From the NCBI RefSeq assembly GCF_022829295.1, contig NZ_JAKSYH010000072.1, positions 1 through 54,405 of the forward strand: a DNA stretch of 54,405 nucleotides, read 5' to 3'. Shown piece by piece: positions 46,546 through 53,909 of the stretch. Both the position numbers and the translations under genes were made by a program. The stretch's first letter is position 1. Each line of letters begins with the position of its first letter. The notes below the pieces were generated by a model. That model did not search any database. It was given only the letters and a program-made list of their open reading frames with translations, and had not been told where the DNA came from. Source of the DNA: Methylobacterium sp. J-088. GTDB lineage: Bacteria; Pseudomonadota; Alphaproteobacteria; Rhizobiales; Beijerinckiaceae.

Positions 46546-47685
46546 TCAACTTGTCTGCTGCAACAGCAGGTCAGTCGGCATCGATATCAGCACGCGCAGG
46601 CCTTCGGCTTCCCAGTGATAGACGATCTTGCCGCCGAGTTGGCCGCCGACGCTACGCTGGACCAGGGTTGCACCGAACCCAGCATATTCCGGCGGATGCG
46701 CGATCGGCGGCCCCCCTCGCTCGCACCAGATCAGGCCGATGCTCTTGGCGTGGCGGCGACAGCTCAGACTGACGGTGCCTGTGTCACTGGACAGGGCTCC
46801 GTACTTGACCGCGTTCGTCGCAAGTTCGTGGATGATCAGCGCGAGACTCGTCACCGCCGTGTCGCGGATTGAAATATCAGCCCCATCGAACAAACGGATG
46901 CGGCGATGCGCGTTGCCCACGCCCTCGTAGGGCATCAGCAAGGTACGCAGTAGCGCCTGCAGGGTCTGCGCCGGGCGCGGCGCTGCCTCATCCGGGGGCG
47001 GCACCTGCAGGTACTCCAGCGCCCGACCGAGACTAGTGAAACGATCCCTCAGCGTCCGCGCATACGGCTGAACTGCTGGAGTGTTTCGTGCAGACAGGGT
47101 GACGAGGCCGTTGACCAGAGCGAAGACATTCTTCAGCCGGTGGCTCAAATCACGGCTGCACAGGTCGCGGTCGGTTCCCGCCTGAGCCAGGGCGGTGATG
47201 TCTCGCGAGACCGCGAGCAGGCCGATGGGATCCCTGTCATCGTCCAACATGCGCGAGAGCGTCACGTCCCAGTAGCGCGCCTCTCCGGAGAGGCCTGGAC
47301 GCCAATGACTGAAGCGAGCCACGCCCGCCTCCCGCACGACTTCAAGCCCTTCGAGAACGGCCGACCGCGCATCATCGGGCCAGGACAAAACCCAGGGTTC
47401 GCCCTCGTTCTCGGCAGTTTCGCTGCTGCGCAGCTGTTGTAGCGCGGTCGGGTTGGCGAACTGAAGGTTGCCCTGCGGGTCGAGCACTTCGATGCAGTCC
47501 GGGCTCGCCTCGACGATGCACCGGCTCAGGGTCTCGACCGACCACAGGCCGCGCCGTACCGCCTCGATCGTGCCGGTATCGAACAGCCGGTGTTCCGCAG
47601 GCGTGCGGCGCCGGGGTGAGCCGTAGCCATTCGGGCCGGGAGACAGCGCCAGAGAGAGACGATCCCACAGAGGTCCTGCTGCCAT
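46546..47685 (-). CDS. PAS-HWE histidine kinase
   Basis: A 379-residue soluble kinase. A PAS domain spans about 50-170 (CIVEASPDCIEVLDPQGNLQ, YWDVTLSRMLDDDRDPIGLL). The HWE kinase follows with the His in LSHRLKNVFALVNGLVTL, the N-box HELATNAVKYGALS and the final box AGFGATLVQRSVGGQLGGK. The WxE position reads WCERGGPP. It is smaller than the two neighbouring kinases and may share their response regulator. Expected role: stress or light/redox signal input to the general stress or a single-receiver pathway. Confidence 0.88.
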   Translation of the reverse strand: MAAGPLWDRLSLALSPGPNGYGSPRRRTPAEHRLFDTGTIEAVRRGLWSVETLSRCIVEASPDCIEVLDPQGNLQFANPTALQQLRSSETAENEGEPWVLSWPDDARSAVLEGLEVVREAGVARFSHWRPGLSGEARYWDVTLSRMLDDDRDPIGLLAVSRDITALAQAGTDRDLCSRDLSHRLKNVFALVNGLVTLSARNTPAVQPYARTLRDRFTSLGRALEYLQVPPPDEAAPRPAQTLQALLRTLLMPYEGVGNAHRRIRLFDGADISIRDTAVTSLALIIHELATNAVKYGALSSDTGTVSLSCRRHAKSIGLIWCERGGPPIAHPPEYAGFGATLVQRSVGGQLGGKIVYHWEAEGLRVLISMPTDLLLQQTS

Positions 47686-48180
47686 TGCCGGTTCCCGCGC
47701 CTTGGTCGTGCATGACGAAGTGTCAAGCTATGGCTAGGCTACGGAAACTGCGCTTTCCCCCGCGATCAAAAGACAGTTGCGCGAACCTTTTACGGTAAAT
47801 TAATCGTTACTTTGGCGCGCGCGCCCCCTATTGAGAGTAAATCTGGATGAAACCTGCTTTTTGACGAGATGCGCCTCCCCCGCCAGTGTCATGGATAGCA
47901 GGCTGTAGCTGTGATGTTGCAAGCGCAGCGAGCCGCGCGAGCGTTCCTTGCCCCTTCATCGCCTGCACGGCTTCTTCCGACCCGAGCGCACTCAAGCCCC
48001 GTCGCCCGGTCCGGGTGGCGGGGTCTTTTACCGGGCGGATCAGCGATCGTGGGACAGGGCGTTGGCATCCAACGTTGCCCTGATAGTGATGTCGCTGGAA
48101 TGGCGACGCTCAATCCGGTGTACCTCCGAAGGTCACCTTCAGAACGATCACCGCGTTCTCCCTTCAGGGAGGACGGTCCG
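47686..48180. other. Intergenic region before Crp/Fnr gene
   Basis: No gene I can support. It must carry divergent promoters for the PAS-HWE kinase and the Crp/Fnr gene. AT-rich around 47790-47820. Confidence 0.5.
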
Positions 48181-48945
48181 ATGCAGCAAGCGCTGACGCG
48201 GAAGCTGGAAAGCTTCGAACCCCTGTCCGACCGGGCTCGCTGGGCCCTGAACCGCGTGGTGCTCAAGGTTCGGCAGGTGGACGCTCGCCAGGATCTGATC
48301 CAGGAGGGCGACAAGCCCGAGAATGTGCTGCTCATCCTCGACGGCTTCGCCTGCCGCTACAAGGTCCTCCCGGACGGCCAGCGCCAGATCATGGCCTTGC
48401 TCGTGCCCGGCGACTTCTGTGACCTGAACGTATTCATCCTCGACGAGATGGACCACGCCATCGGCACGATCTCAACCTGCCAGGTCGTGGACATACCGCG
48501 CCAGGCCATCGATGAGATCGCCAGTGAGCACGCGAGCATCGCGCGCGCCTTCTGGTGGTGCTCGCTGGTCGACGGCGCCGTCCTGCGCGAGTGGCTCGTC
48601 AACATCGGCGGCCGGCTCCCGCCCCAGCGCATCGCCCACCTTCTCTGCGAGCTTCTCATGCGCCTGGAGGCGGTAGGGCGCGTCACCGACAACAGCTACG
48701 CGTTCCCACTCACGCAGACGCAGATCGCCGATATGATGGGCCTGTCCGACGTGCACGTGAACCGGACGCTGCGGGATCTGCGCGCACAGGGCCTGATCCA
48801 CCTGAAGCGGCGGGTGCTGACCATCCTAGACGTCGAGCGGCTGCAGGCCTTCTGCGACTTCACGCCGAACTATCTGCATCTGCGCAACACGCGCTGGGGT
48901 GAGCGGCGCGACCTGAGCTGGCCCGGTCACGTGCAGGAGGGCTAG
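48181..48945 (+). CDS. Crp/Fnr-family transcriptional regulator
   Basis: A 254-residue protein. The cyclic-nucleotide-type sensor spans about 10-130 (QEGDKPENVLLILDGFACRY, ALLVPGDFCDLNVFILDEMD). The Crp winged helix follows with ELLMRLEAVGRV, LTQTQIADMMGLSDVHVNRT and LRDLRAQGLI. There are no N-terminal cysteines for an Fe-S cluster, so this is not a classical Fnr; it resembles the stress- and light-related Crp group common in Methylobacterium. AGGGAGGA precedes ATG 48181. The next gene starts three bases after its stop. Confidence 0.9.
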   Translation: MQQALTRKLESFEPLSDRARWALNRVVLKVRQVDARQDLIQEGDKPENVLLILDGFACRYKVLPDGQRQIMALLVPGDFCDLNVFILDEMDHAIGTISTCQVVDIPRQAIDEIASEHASIARAFWWCSLVDGAVLREWLVNIGGRLPPQRIAHLLCELLMRLEAVGRVTDNSYAFPLTQTQIADMMGLSDVHVNRTLRDLRAQGLIHLKRRVLTILDVERLQAFCDFTPNYLHLRNTRWGERRDLSWPGHVQEG

Positions 48946-48948
48946 GCG

Positions 48949-49221
48949 ATGTCCGAGCGGAGCAACGTCGCGACGCTGCTCGTGCTGCAGCTTCAGCCCA
49001 TCGCGGTCGATACCGGAAGCCCGGATCGGGACGGAATGCTGGTAACGGCCAACGGCCTGCTGGTGGCCGTGCTGGTACGACTTGCCGAGCCAGAGCATGA
49101 CAATGTCGGAAGCTGGTTCCTGGAAGCGGGGTTCGGCCGGCTGCAAGGGCAGAGGGCGCCGACCTTCCTGAACGTAGAGGACGCCACGCGCTGGCTGCGA
49201 CGACGCCTAACGCCGACCTGA
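48949..49221 (+). CDS. Hypothetical small protein co-transcribed with Crp/Fnr regulator
   Basis: A 90-residue protein (ATLLVLQLQPIAVDTGSPDR, MLVTANGLLVAVLVRLAEPE, TFLNVEDATRWLRRR) with beta-alpha patterning. AGGAGGG lies 11 bases upstream, inside the end of the regulator gene. Similar short proteins sit beside Crp genes in this group, but I know of no function. Confidence 0.6.
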   Translation: MSERSNVATLLVLQLQPIAVDTGSPDRDGMLVTANGLLVAVLVRLAEPEHDNVGSWFLEAGFGRLQGQRAPTFLNVEDATRWLRRRLTPT

Positions 49222-49320
49222 CCTCGTCGGCGCTGTCCCATGGTTAAGTGACACGGGTCCCGGCGCAGTGCTGGAACACGGTGCCGAAACTCTTCTCAAG
49301 CGTCGGGTTACCTTCACCAA

Positions 49321-49731
49321 ATGAGCCAATCGCCTGTATCGCACGTGCCCTACGCCCTCGTCGTGGACGATGACGCGCTGATCCGTATGACCGCGATGAG
49401 TATCTTGGAGGAGGCGGGGTTCCACACCTTCGAGGCCGGGGACGGCGACGCGGCCATGGCACTGCTCGCCGAGAAGCATGCCCTGATCGTTCTGCTGTTC
49501 ACCGATGTGCAGATGCCCGGGTCCCGCAACGGCTTTGCCGTCGCCCGGGAAACGGCTGGCCAGTGGCCGCATATCTCGATCGTCGTCGCGTCGGGGCAGG
49601 CTCGCCCTTGCTCCGGAGACTTGCCGGAGGGTGCGCGCTTCCTCGGGAAGCCGTTCTCGGCTGAGATGGTCCGAGAGCATATCAAGGAGATCCTGCCAGA
49701 CGGGCAAAAGCCCGCGCCGCTCCGCGATTAG
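49321..49731 (+). CDS. Single-domain response regulator
   Basis: A 136-residue receiver: acidic triad in ALVVDDDALIRMTAMSIL, phospho-acceptor Asp in LLFTDVQMPGSRNGF, switch Ser in VVASGQARP and Lys in FLGKPFSAEMV. No output domain. The sequence type (DVQMPG, GKPF) is the one that partners HWE kinases in alphaproteobacteria, so the nearby HWE kinases are its probable donors. The ATG lacks a strong ribosome site. Confidence 0.88.
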   Translation: MSQSPVSHVPYALVVDDDALIRMTAMSILEEAGFHTFEAGDGDAAMALLAEKHALIVLLFTDVQMPGSRNGFAVARETAGQWPHISIVVASGQARPCSGDLPEGARFLGKPFSAEMVREHIKEILPDGQKPAPLRD

Positions 49732-50278
49732 TGACAGGGCCGACTTGATGTATGCTACGAGTTAGGATTGCGTATAGAAGTCACGCCCCCTCCGCGCGGC
49801 AAAGTTCTATCAAAGGCGTTCCATCACGCAAGACCTATTGGTCCGCTTTTCCTTTCGTCCAATTTGGGAAGCTGCGCGCATCGGCCTCAATGGTGGGGTT
49901 AGGTCGGATGTGTCACGTCCGCTTCAGTATGAAAAGCCAAAGTCCGGTTACCACCCATAGAAGCCGATCGCCGGTTCGATTTGGGTATGACCGAAGAATT
50001 AGGCGCGACCGGTTCGGCCTGGAGAGGCCCCTGTCGACCCCATATTCCAAGCCGCTTCTGACCCAACCCCGCAGGTCGGAGACAGCGCGCGCCGTCATTG
50101 TAACGCAGACGTTCATCGGGACAGGTACGTTGAGCTTCGGTTTGTTGCGTCCAAAAGCGAATGGTCGCAACCGTCCCAATCACTGAGCCGTTACTATTCA
50201 TAGCTATCCATCATATGATGAATTTTATATTCCATGTCGAAGATAGAGAGGTAGATCTTCCTTTGCTGCCGTAGTCCG
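49732..50278. other. Gene-free stretch with repeat
   Basis: No supported gene. It contains the TTTGGGTATG repeat copy 2 (49953-49990) and GTCCGCTT core strings near 49840 and 49919. The last 70 bases are AT-rich and should hold the oxidoreductase promoter. Confidence 0.55.
49953..49990 (+). repeat. TTTGGGTATG repeat, copy 2
   Basis: ACCCATAG and AGCCGA at the left end, TTTGGGTATG at the right, with a 12-base spacer. Confidence 0.6.
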
Positions 50279-52024
50279 ATGAAAGATGACATGACGGACG
50301 TTTCTGAGATGCCGCCGTACGATCCTCTTGCCGCCAAGTTGAGCGAGGCCGACGACCGGGTCCTCCTGAGCCATTGGTTGCCCCCGCAAGCGGGCATCGT
50401 CCCGCTCCTGCGCATCGGGAACCGTTGGTTCAGCACGCTGTGGGCGGTGCCGATCGGCTTCGCGGCCCTGATCCTCGCCATCGCAGCCGCGCAGAGCCTC
50501 CGCGACCTGCCCGAGGTGCAGCAGTTCCTCCTCCATCATCCCGGGATCGCTCAGGCAGCGCCGGCAGTGAAGTCTGGCTTCCCCTGGTGGCTACGGCTTC
50601 AGCACTTCCTGAACATGCTGTTCATGATGTTCATCATTCGGGCGGGCATCCAGATCCTGGCCGATCATCCGCGACTCTATTGGCAACGCGACTGTACGCC
50701 GGGCGCCGACTGGTTTCGGTTCCAGAAGCCCGTGCCCACCGGGCGCGTCTGGACGGCCAAGGACGACTCAGTGACCATCCCGGCGTGGCTAGGCATCCCG
50801 GGCCTGCGTCACTCAATCGGGCTGGCCCGCTGGTGGCACTTCTCGGTCAATATGCTTTGGACCTTCAATGGCGTCGCGTTCTACGCGCTCATCTTCTCGA
50901 CCGATCAGTGGCACCGCATCGTGCCGACGACCTGGGAGGTGTTCCCGAGCGCGGTCTCGACCGCGATCCAATATGCGTCCCTGAACTTCCCGGTGGATCA
51001 GGGCTGGACGCGCTACAACGCCCTCCAGCAGATCTTCTACTTCGTCACCGTGTTCGTGGCAGCTCCCCTCTCTATCGCGACGGGCCTACTGCAGAGCCCG
51101 GCGATCTCGAACAGACTCGGCTGGACGGGCCGCGTGCTGAACAGGCAGGTTGCGCGCTCGATCCACTTCCTATCCTTCCTGTGGTTCGTCATGTTCATCC
51201 TGGCGCATGGAATCATGGTCTTTGTCACCAGCCTGCGCGAGAACACCAACCATATGTTCGCCGGCGTGGAGAACGCGTCCTGGTCCGGCATCCTGCCATT
51301 CCTGCTCGCCATGGGGGTGGTGATCGCCGCCTGGGCCGCGGCCTCTCCCCTGACCCTTCGCCATGCCCGGGCGGTGCAACACACCGGCAAGTTCATGGTC
51401 GGCTGGTTCAAGGGACTGGCGGAATGGTGGGATCCCCGCTCGCAATTGAATGAAGCGGATATCTCGCCCTATTTCTGGCCAAACGGCACCATGCCGGCAT
51501 CGCCCGAGTTCGACGCCCTGGTGGCCGGGGACTTCGTCGACTATCGTCTGCGGGTCGATGGTCTGGTGGAACAGCCGCTGGAGTTCTCCCTCGCCGACCT
51601 CCGGGCCATGCCAAGGCAGGAGCAGATCACCACGCATTTCTGTATCCAAGGCTGGTCGGGGGTCGCCAAGTGGGGCGGCGTGCCGATGAGCCACATTCTT
51701 GACCTCGTGAAGCCGACCGATGCCGCCCGCTACGCCGTCTTCTATTCGCTCGCCGACGGCGGCGAGGGAGGCCGTTACTACGATGTGCATGAGATGCGGA
51801 ACATGCGGCACGCGCTGACGATCCTCGCCTACGAGATGAATGGGAAAGCCGTCGGCGTGCTGCACGGGGCGCCGCTGCGACTACGTTGCGAGAACGAACT
51901 CGGCTTCAAGATGGTCAAGTGGATCGCAGCGATCGAGTTCGTGAATGATTTCGCTCACCTCGGCGCAGGTCAGGGCGGTTACAACGAGGACCACGAGTTC
52001 TACGGCTATCGGATGCCGATATGA
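50279..52024 (+). CDS. Cytochrome b-molybdopterin oxidoreductase fusion
   Basis: A 581-residue fusion. Residues about 55-400 are membrane-bound with several helices and His residues at heme-b-like positions (LRLQHFLNMLFMMFIIRAG, WWHFSVNMLWTFNGVAFYAL, RSIHFLSFLWFVMFILAHG), like cytochrome b561/NrfD-type anchors. Residues about 410-581 are an oxidoreductase molybdopterin domain with the likely Mo ligand Cys in THFCIQGWSGVAKWGG and a typical ending FGYRMPI-like (EFYGYRMPI). It resembles MsrP/YedY-YedZ fused into one chain: electrons from quinol through the b-heme to the Mo site. Substrate unknown. Its stop overlaps the HPP gene by ATGA. Confidence 0.82.
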   Translation: MKDDMTDVSEMPPYDPLAAKLSEADDRVLLSHWLPPQAGIVPLLRIGNRWFSTLWAVPIGFAALILAIAAAQSLRDLPEVQQFLLHHPGIAQAAPAVKSGFPWWLRLQHFLNMLFMMFIIRAGIQILADHPRLYWQRDCTPGADWFRFQKPVPTGRVWTAKDDSVTIPAWLGIPGLRHSIGLARWWHFSVNMLWTFNGVAFYALIFSTDQWHRIVPTTWEVFPSAVSTAIQYASLNFPVDQGWTRYNALQQIFYFVTVFVAAPLSIATGLLQSPAISNRLGWTGRVLNRQVARSIHFLSFLWFVMFILAHGIMVFVTSLRENTNHMFAGVENASWSGILPFLLAMGVVIAAWAAASPLTLRHARAVQHTGKFMVGWFKGLAEWWDPRSQLNEADISPYFWPNGTMPASPEFDALVAGDFVDYRLRVDGLVEQPLEFSLADLRAMPRQEQITTHFCIQGWSGVAKWGGVPMSHILDLVKPTDAARYAVFYSLADGGEGGRYYDVHEMRNMRHALTILAYEMNGKAVGVLHGAPLRLRCENELGFKMVKWIAAIEFVNDFAHLGAGQGGYNEDHEFYGYRMPI

Positions 52025-52557
52025 TGGACCGGTCCTCACATCCCGTGACCGGTCCGTTCCGTCTGCGCGCCGCGGCCTATGCCGGTTCGGTCTCGCTCGT
52101 CATCACCTTTGCCGTGGGAACCCTCGGCTTCGCATTCCAGCAACCCTGGTTGTTCCCGAGCCTCGGGCCGACGATATTCATCCACACCGTCTCGCCACAC
52201 GATGCCGCAGCACGGCCCTGGAACACTTTCGTGGGACATGGGGTGGGGGCGGCCGCGGCCTACCTCTCCCTCACGATCTTCGGCGGCTTGCACGCGCCTC
52301 CCGCCATGACGATGGGGCATCTTACGATGGCTCGTGCGTCGGCCAGCGCCGTGGCGGTCGCGCTGACCATTGGCGGCCAGATCCCACTCCGCGCCGGGCA
52401 TGCTCCTGCTGCGGCTACGACGCTCCTGATCACGCTCGGGGGGTTCGAGGCGGACCTCGCGACCGTCGGGGTTCTCGTCATCGGCATCGCCGTGACGACG
52501 TTGCTCTGCGACGGAGGTCGCCGCGTCCTCGCGCGTGCTGGCCACGCGCCGCAGTAG
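52021..52557 (+). CDS. HPP family membrane protein
   Basis: A 178-residue protein with four to five helices. The HPP-family motif region reads LFPSLGPTIFIHTVSPHDA then ARPWNTFVGHGVGAAAAYL, close to the usual FGPSA-SP-PRN-GH pattern. The family is linked to nitrite transport in chloroplasts and cyanobacteria. Start and stop arrangement (ATGA overlap) couples it to the molybdo-enzyme, so an N- or S-oxyanion substrate is plausible but unproven. Confidence 0.82.
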   Translation: MMDRSSHPVTGPFRLRAAAYAGSVSLVITFAVGTLGFAFQQPWLFPSLGPTIFIHTVSPHDAAARPWNTFVGHGVGAAAAYLSLTIFGGLHAPPAMTMGHLTMARASASAVAVALTIGGQIPLRAGHAPAAATTLLITLGGFEADLATVGVLVIGIAVTTLLCDGGRRVLARAGHAPQ

Positions 52558-52582
52558 GCGGGCCTCGGCACGCTCTCTCGGG

Positions 52583-52848
52583 TCAAGCCTTGAACGCCTT
52601 GAAGCCGAAGATCACCCCGAGCTCCCGGGTTGTGCTGGCCGCCGACCAGCGTAGTGATGGCAGAGGCGATCTTGGGGGAGTCCGTCCCCGGCGCCGTCAA
52701 CAGCCCGACGAGCCCCGGGGGGAAAGCGGAAACGCTCGCTGATCTGATCGATGCTCTCGGCCAAGACCGCACTCGACAGGACGCTGAGCAGCAGGCTGCA
52801 GTTGAAGAGGGAGGGTGCGAGGTCGGCGGACAGGGTCGTGAATATGGG
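52583..52848 (-). pseudogene. Sodium/calcium-exchanger-family remnant
   Basis: Three minus-strand frames carry successive pieces of one CaCA-type exchanger: ADLAPSLFNCSLLLSVLSSA and AESIDQISERFRF; then PPGLVGLLTAPGTDSPKIAS and AITTLVGGQHNPGA; then LGVIFGFKAFKA and TGA (52585-52583). The middle piece matches the conserved alpha-repeat pattern GTD-P-x-I-xSAITxLxGGQH. At least two frameshifts and loss of the rest make it nonfunctional. It is distinct from the intact CAX gene at 22 kb. Confidence 0.65.
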
Positions 52849-52889
52849 ATCTCGAGCGGGATGACGGGGCCGATCGAGGCACCGACTTT

Positions 52890-53270
52890 ATGCCGATCCA
52901 CTGCTGCGACCAGTCGTGGCTCGTGCGGATCGTCGCGAGCCTGTCGAGCGAGGTCGCGCTCGACAGGGCGCTGCCATTGCGTTTCGCCTCCGGCACTATG
53001 CCGCCCTGGTGCGAGGCAACCACGCGCGGCATCACGGCCATAATTGGCTCCGACAGGGTGAGCCTCGACGTGTCCGTGGCGGCGACACTCGATGACGACG
53101 TGGCGATGACGGCCTTCACAATGAAGGAGGGGGGCGCCTGTGCTTCGTCCTCTCCTATGCGTCGCTGATGGACGCGGCGTCGGGCGAAGAGCGGGTTGAC
53201 CCCGAGCAAGCGCTCCTCGACATGCGGGCCTATCGGTGAGGCTGGATCGGCCGCTTCTCGCCATCGTCAA
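52890..53270 (+). pseudogene. GH15-type glycosidase N-terminal domain remnant
   Basis: The plus-strand frame gives SWLVRIVASLSSEVALDRAL, PLRFASGTMPPWCEATTRGI and TAIIGSDRVSLDVSVAATLD, matching the N-terminal beta-sandwich of GH15 glucoamylase/trehalase-like proteins (LRFDYG-x-PPW, GPDRV). At about 53135 the frame shifts: CFVLSYASLMDAASGEE and RVDPEQALLDMRAYR continue the pattern, then TGA where family members have a Trp-rich AYWRDW. The catalytic domain is absent. The family assignment rests on motif resemblance by eye. Confidence 0.55.
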
Positions 53271-53678
53271 CACTGGCCTGAGCCTGTCCGATCCGGTGCT
53301 GAGCCGTGGTGCCTGACAGGGCCTGCCAGACAGGCATAGTCGTTGAACGTCCGCTCGCGCAATAGATTAACTCAGAAGCGGCCGGGCTGCTGTCCACCAA
53401 TAGCAAACGATTAGTGCAGTGCGATTTGGGTATGCACTCAGGGACCGACGGAAAGTCTGCTTGCAACCGCCCCAGATCATTCACCACTGCATGACCCAGA
53501 GAACAGATCATTGATGCGTTTTATCACGTCAGCATTATATTTCTGAAAAGCATTTTAACCGATGAAAATGCAACATCGGGATGTTTTTGAATTTCACGTC
53601 ATTTGATGCGCATTTATCCTCCTTACCATTTATTGGCCAGAGGCACGCATATCGCGAAAAATACGCCCGGGTGACACG
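53271..53678. other. Intergenic region upstream of rhodopsin gene
   Basis: No gene supported. The TTTGGGTATG repeat copy 3 (53396-53435) and an imperfect GTCCGCTT-like core near 53455 are present. Bases 53500-53640 are AT-rich and should contain the rhodopsin promoter. Confidence 0.5.
53396..53435 (+). repeat. TTTGGGTATG repeat, copy 3
   Basis: ACCAATAG at the left end, TTTGGGTATG at the right, same 40-base length as copy 1. Confidence 0.5.
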
Positions 53679-53909
53679 ATGAATTCCAACTATATTTTGT
53701 AGGCAACCACCATAATCATGTTGGCAGGCGGGCTTTTCATCCTGGCCACAGGCAAACGTCGGACCTCCCCCGAGGGCTTGCACACTGCCCTCCATGGTAT
53801 CGTCCCGATCATCGCGGCCTGTTCCTACCTCGCCATGGCAACGGGACAGGGTCTGATCCTTCTGCCGACGACCGAAGCCGCCGGGGCCACCGCCAGGATC
53901 ACCGGGTAG
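53679..53909 (+). pseudogene. Microbial rhodopsin 5' fragment with in-frame amber
   Basis: ATG 53679 gives MNSNYIL, then TAG (53700-53702), then ATTIIMLAGGLFILATGKRR, TSPEGLHTALHGIVPIIAAC and SYLAMATGQGLILLPTTEAA: helices A and B of a microbial rhodopsin. At 53888 the sequence leaves the rhodopsin frame, since the next piece of the gene lies inverted, and it ends at TAG (53907-53909). An internal ATG at 53718 would skip the amber but lose most of helix A. GGGTGA lies upstream of 53679. The remainder of the gene is on the opposite strand. Confidence 0.75.
53749..53888 (+). repeat. Inverted repeat, left copy (140 bp)
   Basis: Reading the complement of 54405 down to 54266 gives the same 140 bases, with no mismatch seen. 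It covers rhodopsin helices A-B. The right copy is cut by the window edge, so the true length may be greater. Confidence 0.9.

Noticed and set aside
9104..53702. Genome-wide amber suppression (for example pyrrolysine use)
   Set aside because: Many intact genes here end naturally at TAG (CsbD, Crp/Fnr, HPP, receiver, DUF1328) with no coding sequence after it, and no pyl genes are seen.
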